Assembly: GCA_020638525.1 (NCBI GenBank)
Contig: JACKIL010000016.1
Span: forward strand, 1 to 48,332
DNA length: 48,332 nucleotides
Direction: 5' to 3'
From: Caulobacterales bacterium
GTDB lineage: Bacteria > Pseudomonadota > Alphaproteobacteria > Caulobacterales > Parvularculaceae
Below the pieces are notes generated by a model that was not told where the DNA came from, did no database searches, and was given only the letters and a program-made list of their open reading frames with translations. Positions 8,421-17,144 of this stretch are shown piece after piece (position 1 is the stretch's first letter; each line of letters opens with the position of its first letter). Position numbers and translations under genes: made by a program.

Positions 8421-8755
8421 AACAGGCGCCCCCCATTCGGCACGTTAAGGCTCGGGCCGATCAGCACGACAGCGCCCTCTTCATCAGGGAAACCGAGCAC
8501 CAGAACCTCCGACATGAAATCGGCGATCTGGCGCGGCGGAAAATTGACGACGGCGGCGACCTGCCGGCCGATCAACTCTTCTTTCCTGTAGTGAACCGTG
8601 ATCTGCGCGGATGATTTCTTCACGCCGATCTCCGGCCCGAAATCGACCTTCAGCTTGAACGCGGGCTTGCGCGCCTTCGGAAAATCCTCCGCCTCGACAA
8701 TCGTTCCGACGCGGATATCAACTTTCAGGAAGTCATCGAAAGTTATGGCGTTCAT
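8417..8755 (-). CDS. csaA: CsaA-type tRNA-binding domain protein
   Basis: This 112-residue stand-alone tRNA-binding (OB-fold) protein belongs to the CsaA family, which has been described as a protein-export chaperone in Bacillus and is related to the tRNA-binding domain of MetRS and Arc1p/EMAP. Visible family features are FLKVDIRVGTIVEAEDFPKA near the N-terminus, ITVHYRKEELIGRQVAAVVN in the middle, and the C-terminal GPSLNVPNGGRLF. It overlaps both queA and tgt by 4 bases, so all three are very likely cotranslated from one transcript. Whether it has any role in tRNA modification is not known. Confidence 0.9.
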   Translation of the reverse strand: MNAITFDDFLKVDIRVGTIVEAEDFPKARKPAFKLKVDFGPEIGVKKSSAQITVHYRKEELIGRQVAAVVNFPPRQIADFMSEVLVLGFPDEEGAVVLIGPSLNVPNGGRLF

Positions 8756-9810
8756 TGGGCTTTCTCCAACAGGCTTGCATCCCCGTAGGAATAAAACCGG
8801 TATCCCGCCTCGATAGCATGGGCGTAAGCCGCTTTCATCCGCTCCGTCCCGGCGAAGGCCGAGACGAGCATGAAGAGCGTCGAGCGCGGCAGGTGGAAGT
8901 TGGTCATCAGGAGATCGACCGCGCGAAACCTGTAACCGGGCGTGATGAAGATCGCCGTCTCGTCCGCAAAGGGATGAACGGTCCCCGCCTCGTCCGCCGC
9001 GCTTTCAAGGAGGCGCAGCGCCGTCGTTCCAACGGCGATGATGCGCCCGCCTTTCGCGCGCGCTTCGTTGATCGCGGCTGCCTGGGCTTCAGTGATTTCG
9101 CCCCATTCGGCGTGCATGACGTGATCGCGCGTATCATCCGCCGTCACCGGAAGGAACGTTCCCGCGCCAACATGCAGCGTGATGGTGACGCGCGAGACGC
9201 CCCGCGCATCAAGCGCGGCGAAGAGATCGTCCGTAAAGTGAAGACCGGCCGTCGGCGCAGCGACCGAGCCCGGCTCATCCGCATAAACGGTCTGGTAATC
9301 GCGCGTATCAGCTTCCGTCACTTCGCGCTTGCGGGCGATATAGGGCGGCAGCGGCGGCGCGCCGGCGCGCGCAAGCGCGGCGTCGAAATCCGCGCCGCTG
9401 ACATTGAACTTCAATTCCGCTTCCGCGCCGTCTCGCGTTGTAACTGTCGCGAAAAACTCCGGCGCAAAGTCGATGCGATCGCCTTCCCGGATACGCTTCG
9501 CCGGACGCACAAAGGCTTTCCAGCTATCAAGGGAAAGTCGCTTGTGGAGCGTCACGTCGAGTTCGACAGGCTGGGGGTCCGCCGCGCCTGCACTTCTCGC
9601 CGGCCGCACGCCCTTGAGCTGCGCGGGGATCACCTTCGTATCGTTGAGGACGAGGAGATCGCCGGGCCGAAGGAGCGATGGCAGGTCCCGCACCGCAAGA
9701 TCGGCGAGCCCTTCCCCGACATGGAGCAGCCGCGCGGAATCGCGCGGGCTCGCCGGGCGAAGCGCGATGGCGCTCTCGGGCAGGTCGAAGTCGAAATCGG
9801 AAACACGCAT
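8752..9810 (-). CDS. queA: S-adenosylmethionine:tRNA ribosyltransferase-isomerase (QueA)
   Basis: QueA transfers and rearranges the ribosyl group of SAM onto preQ1-tRNA to make epoxyqueuosine. The 352-residue protein has the classic N-terminus FDFDLPESAIALRPASPRD and LLVLNDTKVIPA. The conserved core contains DYQTVYADEPGSVAAPTAGLHFT, followed by HVGAGTF. The C-terminus carries TNFHLPRSTLFMLVSAFAG. It is the first gene of the queA-csaA-tgt unit; its stop overlaps the csaA ATG (ATGA). The region upstream is a palindromic repeat pair. Confidence 0.97.
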   Translation of the reverse strand: MRVSDFDFDLPESAIALRPASPRDSARLLHVGEGLADLAVRDLPSLLRPGDLLVLNDTKVIPAQLKGVRPARSAGAADPQPVELDVTLHKRLSLDSWKAFVRPAKRIREGDRIDFAPEFFATVTTRDGAEAELKFNVSGADFDAALARAGAPPLPPYIARKREVTEADTRDYQTVYADEPGSVAAPTAGLHFTDDLFAALDARGVSRVTITLHVGAGTFLPVTADDTRDHVMHAEWGEITEAQAAAINEARAKGGRIIAVGTTALRLLESAADEAGTVHPFADETAIFITPGYRFRAVDLLMTNFHLPRSTLFMLVSAFAGTERMKAAYAHAIEAGYRFYSYGDASLLEKAQ

Positions 9811-9862
9811 GGGCGGGGGTTTAGAACCCTTTCGCCGTACGGGGAAGCGCGGGCGAGCTTCG

Positions 9863-9979
9863 CATCCTTCGAGGCTCGCTTCGCTCGCACCTCAGGATGA
9901 GGGCGGAGCGAATTGATGGATCTTCTGCAAACTCCACCCTCATCCTGAGGCGCCCGTCGCAGGCGGGCCTCGAAGGATG
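9863..9979. repeat. Inverted pair of REP-like palindromic units, family 1
   Basis: The unit at 9863-9900 begins CATCCTTCGAGGC and ends GCACCTCAGGATGA around an inner hairpin. The unit at 9940-9979 is the same element in reverse orientation. About 39 bases separate them. Each unit is an imperfect palindrome whose arms differ by a small asymmetric loop. The same arrangement recurs at 48203-48332. It fills the gap between queA and the exported protein gene and could act as a folded RNA terminator or stabiliser. Confidence 0.85.
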
Positions 9980-9987
9980 GCGGCCAG

Positions 9988-10494
9988 CTACTCGACCCGC
10001 ATCACCACGACGCCGATCGAAGGCGACGCCGCCCCGCTGAGCTGCAGCACCGCCTCTCCAGCCTCCAGGCGGAAGCGGACGGCCTTGCGGATAGCGCAAC
10101 CCGGCCCGCTCGAATGGTCTTCGCTCTTTGCAAATGCGCCGTCCTGAACGACGTCGATCCACGCGGCTTCGGAGAGCGATATCTCATAGAGCCCGCTGTC
10201 GAGGCCGGTAAGACGCACGACGCCCCCGAAAGAGGACGCGGGCTCGCTCGGCGCACGTTCCGGCGGCGCCGCAAACACGACTTCGCCGAGCGCCTCAAGT
10301 TTCAGCAGAAACGCGCCGTCTTCCTCCGCGCGCCATTCGGCGCCGGCACCCGCCTCTTCCCGCGGATGGGCGAGTAGCGCGGCCTCGCGTTCGACGGACC
10401 ATTTGTGGTGCGCACATGCCGAGGCCGCCTCTTCAGCACGCGCGCCAAAGGCTGCGATAGACAGAACCGCAACGAGAACGCCAAGGGCCCGCAT
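9988..10494 (-). CDS. Exported protein of unknown function
   Basis: I do not recognise the family. The 168 residues start with a clear Sec signal peptide (MRALGVLVAVLSIAAFGARA, cleavage expected near AEEA). The mature part has two cysteines (one near the start of the mature region, one in GPGCAIRK) and a beta-rich pattern with GLYEISLSEAAWIDVV and RFRLEAGEAVLQLSGA. That pattern is reminiscent of small all-beta periplasmic domains. It lies 6 bases downstream of the cytosolic prolyl isomerase gene on the same strand and is likely cotranscribed with it. Confidence 0.8.
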   Translation of the reverse strand: MRALGVLVAVLSIAAFGARAEEAASACAHHKWSVEREAALLAHPREEAGAGAEWRAEEDGAFLLKLEALGEVVFAAPPERAPSEPASSFGGVVRLTGLDSGLYEISLSEAAWIDVVQDGAFAKSEDHSSGPGCAIRKAVRFRLEAGEAVLQLSGAASPSIGVVVMRVE

Positions 10495-10500
10495 TGCGGG

Positions 10501-10947
10501 CTACTCGGCCGTCCGGAAGCTGACGATTTTCGACGGATTGCGGGGCGGCTCGCCGCGCTGAACCGCATCCACATGCTCCATGCCTTCAACGACCTTGCCC
10601 CAGACCGTGTATTTGCCATCAAGGAACGAGGCGTCGTCGAAGCAGATGAAGAACTGGCTGTCGCCGGAATCGGGGTTCGCCGCGCGCGCCATCGAGCAGA
10701 CGCCGCGCTGGTGGCTGACATCGTTGAACTCGGCTTTGAGTTTCTTGCCGGACCCGCCCGTGCCATCGCCGCGCGGGCAGCCCATTTGCGCCATGAAGCC
10801 GTCGATGACGCGGTGAAGTTTCAGCCCGTCATAGAAGCCTTCGTCGGCAAGCTCCTTGATGCGCGCGACGTGCTTGGGCGCCTTGTCGGGCATCATCTCG
10901 ATGACGACGTCGCCAGTGTCGAGCGTAAGGATCATCTTGTCGGTCAT
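10501..10947 (-). CDS. Cytosolic cyclophilin-type peptidylprolyl isomerase
   Basis: The product catalyses cis-trans isomerisation of proline peptide bonds. The 148 residues have no signal peptide and form a compact cyclophilin: LKLHRVIDGFMAQMGCPRGDG with the catalytic Arg in HRVI, then GDSQFFICFDDASFLDGKYTVWG and VVEGMEHVDAVQRGEPP. It overlaps the preceding exported isomerase gene by 4 bases (ATGA). The pair is a cytosolic and envelope set of paralogues from one transcript. Confidence 0.94.
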   Translation of the reverse strand: MTDKMILTLDTGDVVIEMMPDKAPKHVARIKELADEGFYDGLKLHRVIDGFMAQMGCPRGDGTGGSGKKLKAEFNDVSHQRGVCSMARAANPDSGDSQFFICFDDASFLDGKYTVWGKVVEGMEHVDAVQRGEPPRNPSKIVSFRTAE

Positions 10948-11846
10948 AGTTCAATCTTCCCATTGATGCGGCGCGGCGGTTTCACGGCGCAGATATCGCG
11001 CACGAAACCGTCTTTCTCCCCGCTCGCGGCTACGAAATATTGGCGGAACGTTTCGCTGTCTGTCTTCATGATCTCGATCTTCGGGCGTTCCGATTCCGGA
11101 ATGTCGGCGCCGATGCGCATACGGACGATCGGCGTCGGACGGGGCGGCGGCTCGCCGCGCACGATGCGCCGGCTGTTCTGGCTGCCGTCGACGATCCAGC
11201 CCCACGCCGTATAGCGCCGGTCAAGGTCGAGCCGCGCTTCGCCGAGCATCAGGAAGAACTGGCTGTTCGCCGAGTTCGGGTCGCCCGCGCGCGCCATCGA
11301 CATCACGCCCTGGCAGTGCAGCGGCCAGATCGCGACATGGCGATCGGTCTTGAAGGAACGCAGCGATTCCGGCTGCGCGGCCGCCGGCATGCCGTCGATA
11401 AAGCCGACGCGCGAGGCCATGCGGTCGCGGCCGAACTCGACGAAGCCCGTCACGTCTTTCGTATCGCGGGCGAATTCGGCCGGAACGTTCGGAAGCTCCG
11501 ATCCGCCCGTGCCGTCGCCCTTCGGGTCGCCGCCCTGCGCAACGAACCCTTCAATCACGCGGTGGAAGTGGAGGCCGTTGTAAAAGCCCTGCCGCACGAG
11601 CGCGCGGATCTGTTCGACATGCTTAGGCGCGAAGTCCGGGCGCAGTTCGATGACGACAGGGCCGGCCGGAAGGTCCATGACCAGCATGTTCTCCGGGTCG
11701 AGCGGGCGCCACGCATCCGCGGGCGCGGCGGCGACGATTTCGCTCGGCTTGGGCCCCGCTTTTTCATCGTCCTTGGCGGCGGCGATGGAGCCGGCCGCAA
11801 GCGCGGCGAAAGCGGCGGCGGCGAACGCCATTTTACGCAAGGTCAT
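10944..11846 (-). CDS. Exported cyclophilin-type peptidylprolyl isomerase
   Basis: The 300-residue protein begins with a Sec signal peptide (MTLRKMAFAAAAFAALAAGSIAAA) and carries a full cyclophilin domain. Visible motifs are GLHFHRVIEGFVAQGGDPKG with the catalytic HRVI arginine, and NSANSQFFLMLGEARLDLDR. Compared with the downstream 148-residue paralogue it has inserts between the two motifs (around RDTKDVTGFVEFGRDRMASR) and a C-terminal extension of about 50 residues. It is probably a periplasmic folding catalyst. Its stop overlaps the ATG of the cytosolic paralogue. Confidence 0.93.
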   Translation of the reverse strand: MTLRKMAFAAAAFAALAAGSIAAAKDDEKAGPKPSEIVAAAPADAWRPLDPENMLVMDLPAGPVVIELRPDFAPKHVEQIRALVRQGFYNGLHFHRVIEGFVAQGGDPKGDGTGGSELPNVPAEFARDTKDVTGFVEFGRDRMASRVGFIDGMPAAAQPESLRSFKTDRHVAIWPLHCQGVMSMARAGDPNSANSQFFLMLGEARLDLDRRYTAWGWIVDGSQNSRRIVRGEPPPRPTPIVRMRIGADIPESERPKIEIMKTDSETFRQYFVAASGEKDGFVRDICAVKPPRRINGKIEL

Positions 11847-11910
11847 TCCGATCGCTCCCTAGAACTTCCAGTTGCGGGGCCAGCATAGGCCGATCGCGGT
11901 CCCGGTTGGA

Positions 11911-12414
11911 TTACGATTTTGCGAATTTCGCCCTCAGCGCCTTTTCGACGGCCACGGGGACGAAATTCTTCACATCGCCGCCGAGGCGCGCGATTTCCTT
12001 CACGAGGCGCGAGGCGATCGCCTGATAGCGCGCATCCGCCATCAGGAAGACCGTCTCGATGTCGTCGTTGAGCGCCTGGTTCATGCCGACCATCTGGAAC
12101 TCGTATTCGAAGTCCGAGACGGCCCTGAGGCCGCGCACGATGATCTCCGCCTTCACTTCCTGCGCGAAATGGATGAGCAGCGACTCGAACGGCACGACCC
12201 TGATCGCGACGCCGCTCTTCTTCTCGATCTTGCTCATTTCGTCCGCGACCATCTTGGTGCGCTCATCGAGAGTGAAGAGCGGACCCTTGTCGCGATTGAT
12301 GGCGACGCCGATGACAAGCTCGTCGACGAGTTTGACCGCGCGCTCGATGATATCGACATGGCCGAGCGTCAGGGGATCGAACGTGCCGGGATAAAGCCCG
12401 ATGCGTTTGCTCAT
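11911..12414 (-). CDS. coaD: Phosphopantetheine adenylyltransferase (CoaD)
   Basis: CoaD catalyses the penultimate step of coenzyme A synthesis, joining AMP to 4'-phosphopantetheine. The 167 residues show the nucleotidyltransferase motif GTFDPLTLGHVDII at the N-terminus, RGLRAVSDFEYEFQM, and a C-terminal ASRLVKEIARLGGDV corresponding to the ISSTxVRE region. The ATG lies directly against the gyrA stop codon, so it is likely cotranscribed with and downstream of gyrA. Confidence 0.97.
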   Translation of the reverse strand: MSKRIGLYPGTFDPLTLGHVDIIERAVKLVDELVIGVAINRDKGPLFTLDERTKMVADEMSKIEKKSGVAIRVVPFESLLIHFAQEVKAEIIVRGLRAVSDFEYEFQMVGMNQALNDDIETVFLMADARYQAIASRLVKEIARLGGDVKNFVPVAVEKALRAKFAKS

Positions 12415-15159
12415 CTATTCGCCCTCGCCTTCTGCTTCCTCGCCTTCCTCGCCGATATCCTCGATGCGCTCGACGGAGACGACTTTCTCCTCTTCGCGCG
12501 TGCGGAAGATGGTGACGCCCTGCGTATTGCGGCCGGCGACGCGAATATCATCGACCGGCGTACGGATGAGCTGGCCGCCATCGGTGACGAGCATGATCTG
12601 GTCGGCGTCCTCGACCGGGAAGGAAGCGACGACGCGCCCGTTCCGGTCATTGGTGACGATGGCGATGATGCCTTTGCCGCCGCGGCCCGAGGTTCTGTAT
12701 TCGTAGGAAGACGAACGCTTGCCGAAGCCGTTTTCGGTGACGGTGAGAACGAACTGCTCCGCCGCGCCCAGCTCGGCGACGCGCTCGGGGCTGATCGCCG
12801 CCGTTTCCGCCGACGTCGTTTCGGCCTCTTCGCCGACTTCTTCCTCAGCGCCCTCTTCGCCGATCGCGCGGCGCATAGCGGCGGCGTGCTTCATGTACGC
12901 GCGCGCTTCATCCGGCGTCACATTCGTATGACGCAGGATCGCCATGGAGATGACTTCGTCGCCGCCCTCAAGGCGCACGCCGCGAACGCCGGATGACGTG
13001 CGGCCCGCAAAGACGCGAACGTCGTCCACAGGGAAGCGGATGCACATGCCGTGGCCGGTCGTGAGCAGAACGTCTTCGTCCGGACGGCAAATCTGCACGC
13101 CGACGATCGCATCGCCCTCGTCGGGCTTCATCGCGATCTTGCCGTTGCGGTTGATGCGCTGGAAGTCGGACAGCTTGTTGCGGCGGACATTGCCCTGCTT
13201 GGTCGCGAACATGATCTGCAGTTCGTCCCACGCGCTTTCGTCTTTCGGCAGCGGCAGGATGGTCGTCACGCGTTCGTCCTGCGCGAGCGGCAACAGGTTG
13301 ATGAACGCCTTGCCGCGAGACTGCGGCGCGCCTTCCGGAATGCGCCACAGCTTCATCTTGTAGGCCATGCCGGTCGACGTGAAGAACAGGAGCGGCGTGT
13401 GCGTATCGCCGATGAAGAGACGCGAGACGAAGTCTTCGTCTTTCGGGCGCATGCCGGCGCGGCCTTTGCCGCCCCGCTTCTGCGCGCGATAGGCCGAAAG
13501 CGGCGTACGCTTCACATAGCCCGAATGCGTGACGGTGACGACCATCTCTTCCTGGGCGATGAGGTCTTCGTCCTCGACCTCGCCTTCGGCGTCGACGATC
13601 TCGGTTCGGCGCGGCGTTGCGAATTCGTCGCGCACTTCGATGAGTTCGGTCTTGATGATCTCCATCACGCGCTCGCGGCGGCGCAGGATGTCGAGATAGT
13701 CGGCGATCTTCTCGGCGAGCGATTTCAGTTCGTCGCCGATTTCATCGCGGCCGAGAGCCGTCAGGCGCTGCAGGCGCAGGTCGAGGATGGCCTTGGCCTG
13801 TTCCTCGGAGAGGCGCAGCGTGCCGCCTTCCGTCATCAGATGGCGCGGGTCCGCAACGAGGAGCACGAGCGGCGCAAGATCCTTCGCCGGCCAGTCGCGC
13901 GCCATCAACTGCTCTTTCGCGGTCGCCGGGTCCGGCGCATGGCGAATGAGCGAGACGATTTCGTCGATATTGGCGACCGCGATCGCAAGGCCGACCAAGA
14001 TGTGCGCGCGGTCGCGCGCCTTGGAGAGATCGAACTTCGTGCGCCGGGTGACGACTTCCTCGCGGAAATCGATGAAGCCCCTGAGGACGTCGCGCAGCGC
14101 CATCTGCTGCGGGCGGCCATAATTGAGCGCGAGCAGGTTGACGCCGAAGCTCGTCTGCAATTGCGAGTGCCGGTAAAGCTGATTGAGAACGACATCCGCC
14201 GACGCGTCGCGCCGAAGCTCGATGACGACGCGAATGCCCTGCCGGTTCGATTCATCGCGGATATCCGCAATGCCTTCGATCTTTTTCTCGCGCACCAGAT
14301 CGGCGATGCGCTCGATCATGTGCGCCTTGTTCACCTGAAACGGAATCTCGGTGACGATGATGGCGAAACGGTCCTTGCGGATTTCCTCGACCGTCGCGCG
14401 TCCGCGCATGATGACCGATCCGCGGCCGAGAAGGAGCGCCGCTTTCGAGCCGGCGCGCCCGAGAATGATGCCGCCCGTCGGGAAGTCAGGGCCCGGAACA
14501 ATCTCGAGAAGCTCTTCGTCCGAGATATACGGATTGTCGATCATCGCGACGGTCGCGTCGACGACTTCGCCAAGATTGTGCGGCGGAATGTTCGTCGCCA
14601 TGCCGACGGCGATGCCGCCTGCGCCATTGACGAGCAGGTTCGGGAAGCGCGCCGGCAGAACCATCGGCTCGTCCTGCGCGCCGTCATAGTTCGGCTGGAA
14701 GGCGACGGTGTTCTTTTCGATGTCGGCGAGAAGCGAATGGGCCGGCTTGCCCATGCGCACTTCCGTGTATCGCATCGCGGCCGGCGGGTCGCCATCGATC
14801 GAACCGAAGTTGCCCTGACCGTCGACGAGCGGCAGGCGCATCGAGAAATCCTGCGCCATGCGCGCGAGCGCGTCATAGACCGCCTGGTCGCCATGCGGAT
14901 GGTATTTACCGATGACGTCGCCCACGACGCGGGCCGACTTCTTATATGGCTTGTTCCAGTCGAACCCGTTCTCGTGCATCGACCACAGAATGCGGCGGTG
15001 CACCGGCTTGAGGCCGTCCCGCGCATCCGGGATCGCGCGGGACACGATCACGCTCATCGCATAGTCGAGATACGACTTGCGCATTTCATCTTCGATGGAG
15101 ATCGGGGAGACGTTGCCGGGAGTTCCGCCGGCGGTTTTCTCGTCGTCGTTGTCTGCCAC
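12415..15159 (-). CDS. gyrA: DNA gyrase subunit A
   Basis: GyrA is the DNA-breaking and rejoining subunit of gyrase, which introduces negative supercoils. In the 914 residues, the winged-helix/tower part starts at SYLDYAMSVIVSRAIPDARDG. The catalytic Tyr is Y131 in AMRYTEVRM. The C-terminal beta-pinwheel contains the GyrA box QKRGGKG near residue 559. An acidic tail (EEGEEAEGEGE) ends the protein, and a longer acidic insert lies at about 760-790. The quinolone-determining region reads HPHGDQAVYD, with Gln at residue 92 (E. coli Ser83 position) and Asp96 retained. coaD follows immediately. Confidence 0.98.
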   Translation of the reverse strand: MADNDDEKTAGGTPGNVSPISIEDEMRKSYLDYAMSVIVSRAIPDARDGLKPVHRRILWSMHENGFDWNKPYKKSARVVGDVIGKYHPHGDQAVYDALARMAQDFSMRLPLVDGQGNFGSIDGDPPAAMRYTEVRMGKPAHSLLADIEKNTVAFQPNYDGAQDEPMVLPARFPNLLVNGAGGIAVGMATNIPPHNLGEVVDATVAMIDNPYISDEELLEIVPGPDFPTGGIILGRAGSKAALLLGRGSVIMRGRATVEEIRKDRFAIIVTEIPFQVNKAHMIERIADLVREKKIEGIADIRDESNRQGIRVVIELRRDASADVVLNQLYRHSQLQTSFGVNLLALNYGRPQQMALRDVLRGFIDFREEVVTRRTKFDLSKARDRAHILVGLAIAVANIDEIVSLIRHAPDPATAKEQLMARDWPAKDLAPLVLLVADPRHLMTEGGTLRLSEEQAKAILDLRLQRLTALGRDEIGDELKSLAEKIADYLDILRRRERVMEIIKTELIEVRDEFATPRRTEIVDAEGEVEDEDLIAQEEMVVTVTHSGYVKRTPLSAYRAQKRGGKGRAGMRPKDEDFVSRLFIGDTHTPLLFFTSTGMAYKMKLWRIPEGAPQSRGKAFINLLPLAQDERVTTILPLPKDESAWDELQIMFATKQGNVRRNKLSDFQRINRNGKIAMKPDEGDAIVGVQICRPDEDVLLTTGHGMCIRFPVDDVRVFAGRTSSGVRGVRLEGGDEVISMAILRHTNVTPDEARAYMKHAAAMRRAIGEEGAEEEVGEEAETTSAETAAISPERVAELGAAEQFVLTVTENGFGKRSSSYEYRTSGRGGKGIIAIVTNDRNGRVVASFPVEDADQIMLVTDGGQLIRTPVDDIRVAGRNTQGVTIFRTREEEKVVSVERIEDIGEEGEEAEGEGE

Positions 15160-15571
15160 GTAAATCCTTCAGGAATCAGGAGAAAAGCGGAGCGCACGGC
15201 TTACCACCCCCGCCCCCGGACCCGCAAGCTATGCGCCCGTTTTATGGGGACTTTCCGGGGGTTTTCCCCCGCCCCGCCAGGCCCCGCCCCCCGAGGCGGC
15301 TTTAGCAGGGTATGTATCCTGTGGAGTTTCTTGTCTCTGTCATCACTTCTGGGTTAAGCTTACCGTGGGACGGGGCTTTGGGATGGCGGTGACCGAGACA
15401 GCGAAGATTGTGGCTGTAGTGGGTGCGTGCGGGCGCGCGAGCGGCTTGCACGGCGGAAATCCATTACGCGCGATCGTTCCGGCGCAAGCCGGCGCAGACC
15501 ATTTACCCGGCCACTTTTCTGACTGAGGCAAAAGCGGCCGATGGGGCTGCATCGCAACAAGGGGTATCGAA
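15160..15571. other. Divergent intergenic region between gyrA and a small membrane protein gene
   Basis: This 412-base stretch should hold the gyrA promoter on the minus strand and that of the small membrane protein gene on the plus strand. A GGGGG-TTTT-CCCCC hairpin sits at 15257-15270 in the presumed gyrA leader. A 47-codon plus-strand reading frame (15383-15526, starting MAVTETAK) follows a G-rich tract, but its codon use is not convincing and I do not call it a gene. I see no tRNA, riboswitch or recognisable small RNA. Confidence 0.5.
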
Positions 15572-15889
15572 ATGGGCGTAGTTGTTCGGTTGTTGGCGTT
15601 TCTGGTGGGCGTTCTTGCCTTCGGATTCGTCGGTCTTGATACGGCGCAGGATCATTTTGGCGTCGATGCGGCGGGTCTTCTCGCCAAAATGGGCGAAATG
15701 CCCGGCGGCATTGCGACGTCTGCGCTCAGCATGGTCGATGGCGGCCTCGACAAGCTCGGCGTGATGATGGCCGGCCTGCAAGGCGGCGAAGTCGACCCGG
15801 AAAAACCCGGCCTCGTTCAATCCTGGGGCCCGCAAGGCCTTTCGGCGCTCGTTTCCGCGCTCGTCGTCATGTTCTCGCTGCGCCGCTAG
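15572..15889 (+). CDS. Small membrane protein of unknown function
   Basis: The product has 105 residues and no family I recognise. An N-terminal hydrophobic segment (VVRLLAFLVGVLAFGFVG) and a C-terminal one (GLSALVSALVVMFSLRR) flank a Gly/Met-rich amphipathic middle with LLAKMGEMPGGIATSALSMV. It may be anchored at both ends in the inner membrane. The ATG is well placed 8 bases after AGGGG, and a good terminator follows 41 bases after the stop. These two signals are the main support for a real gene. Confidence 0.7.
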   Translation: MGVVVRLLAFLVGVLAFGFVGLDTAQDHFGVDAAGLLAKMGEMPGGIATSALSMVDGGLDKLGVMMAGLQGGEVDPEKPGLVQSWGPQGLSALVSALVVMFSLRR

Positions 15890-15930
15890 GCTGCAGCCCG
15901 GCCGCTTCATGGCGGCCATACTATTCGGGA

Positions 15931-15958
15931 CCCCGCCCCCTCATCGCGGGCGGGGTTT
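15931..15958 (+). terminator. Rho-independent-type terminator after the small membrane protein gene
   Basis: CCCCGCCC at 15931-15938 pairs with GGGCGGGG at 15948-15955 and is followed by TTTC. It separates the small membrane protein gene from the Kelch gene that starts 18 bases later. Confidence 0.75.
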
Positions 15959-15976
15959 CGGCGTCAGGGGGAAGTG

Positions 15977-17107
15977 ATGACGGATCGGCGTAAGTCAGAG
16001 TTGCACAAGTCTGAACTTCTCAGACGCGAATTGCTTATCGGCGGCGCTGCTTCGCTGGCGACGCTTTCGGCGGGCCGCGCGCTCGCAGAATCGGCGCCCC
16101 CTGCGCCGATCGGCATCTGGAGCGAACGCGCGCCGATGCCCTTCCCCGTTCAGGAGATCTATCCGACCCGCTTCTGGCGCGAGCCCGCGGAGATGACGAG
16201 CTTCAAGCCGCATCTTGAGGGCGTGCTCGTCAACGCCGGCGGACTTTCGGTGTATGAAGACGGCGATTTCGACGTCTCGGACCGTGTAACGATTTACGAC
16301 CCGATCTCGGACAGCTGGGGCGAAGGCCCGCGCCTTCCCGAAGCGCGTCATCACATCGCGCTCGTCTTCCACAACGGTTTCCTTTTCGCGGTCGGCGGCT
16401 TCTATGCCGATGACCGCGGCATCTGGCAGATGCAGACCTCGCTATGGCGCGTCGAGTCGCTCTCCGACCGCTATTGGGCCCCGCAGACTTCGCTCCCTAT
16501 CCCGCAGGCTGAATCCGTCGCCGCTTCGGTCGGCGGCCATATCCATGTCGTCGGCGGGCGCGCGCCGGCCGGCAGCCTCAACGCGAGCTGGGGCGACCAC
16601 ATCGATACCGACATGCACTGGGCCTATGATTCCGGCTCCGACCGCTGGGCGCCGCGCGCGCCGCTGCCGACGCCGCGCAACAGCGCGACGGGCTCTGTCG
16701 TGAACGGCCTTCTCTATGTCATCGGCGGACGCACGGTCAGCGATGGCAACACGCCTGTCGTCGAAGTCTACGAACCTGTCTCCGACCGCTGGCAAAAATG
16801 CGCCCCCCTTCCCGCCTCTGCGAACGCCGGCGCGCCGAAAGGCCAGAGCGGCCTCGCAAGCGCGGTCTGGAACGGCAAGATCTATGTCTTCGGCGGGGAA
16901 TGGCAGAACCCGACGACGGCGGGCGTTTACGCCGACGTTTTCGAATATGATCCGCGTCAGGACAAATGGCGCGCCGTCGCTTCCATGCCGCGCCCGCGCC
17001 ACGGCCTTGGCGCTGTCGCCCTCGCCGACGGGATCTATGTCTGCGGCGGCGCGACCGGCCCGAGCGGTCAAGGCACCTGCAACTATCTCGACAAGTTCGA
17101 GATCTAG
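15977..17107 (+). CDS. Tat-exported Kelch-repeat protein
   Basis: The 376 residues start with a long basic N-terminus and a twin-arginine leader: RRELLIGGAASLATLSAGRALA. The mature part has about six Kelch blades, each with a Gly-Gly and a following aromatic W, as in LFAVGGFYADDRG, IHVVGGRAPAGS, LYVIGGRTVSDG, IYVFGGEWQN and IYVCGGATG. It should fold as a beta-propeller in the periplasm. It could be a NanM-like sugar mutarotase or a binding scaffold; the sequence does not say which. The ATG at 15977 is preferred over the adjacent GTG because of spacing from AGGGGGAAG. Confidence 0.85.
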   Translation: MTDRRKSELHKSELLRRELLIGGAASLATLSAGRALAESAPPAPIGIWSERAPMPFPVQEIYPTRFWREPAEMTSFKPHLEGVLVNAGGLSVYEDGDFDVSDRVTIYDPISDSWGEGPRLPEARHHIALVFHNGFLFAVGGFYADDRGIWQMQTSLWRVESLSDRYWAPQTSLPIPQAESVAASVGGHIHVVGGRAPAGSLNASWGDHIDTDMHWAYDSGSDRWAPRAPLPTPRNSATGSVVNGLLYVIGGRTVSDGNTPVVEVYEPVSDRWQKCAPLPASANAGAPKGQSGLASAVWNGKIYVFGGEWQNPTTAGVYADVFEYDPRQDKWRAVASMPRPRHGLGAVALADGIYVCGGATGPSGQGTCNYLDKFEI

Positions 17108-17144
17108 GCGAGCAATTCTCTTTTGCGAAAAGTTACAAGGCTCC

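Noticed and set aside
13051..15357. A 768-codon open frame on the plus strand opposite gyrA
   Set aside because: It is a GC-bias shadow of gyrA: Arg/Asp/Ala-rich composition, no recognisable domain, and gyrA is unmistakable on the other strand.
15383..15526. A 47-codon plus-strand frame starting MAVTETAK upstream of the small membrane protein gene
   Set aside because: Codon use and protein character are unconvincing and the ribosome-binding site is poorly spaced; it may be 5' leader sequence.
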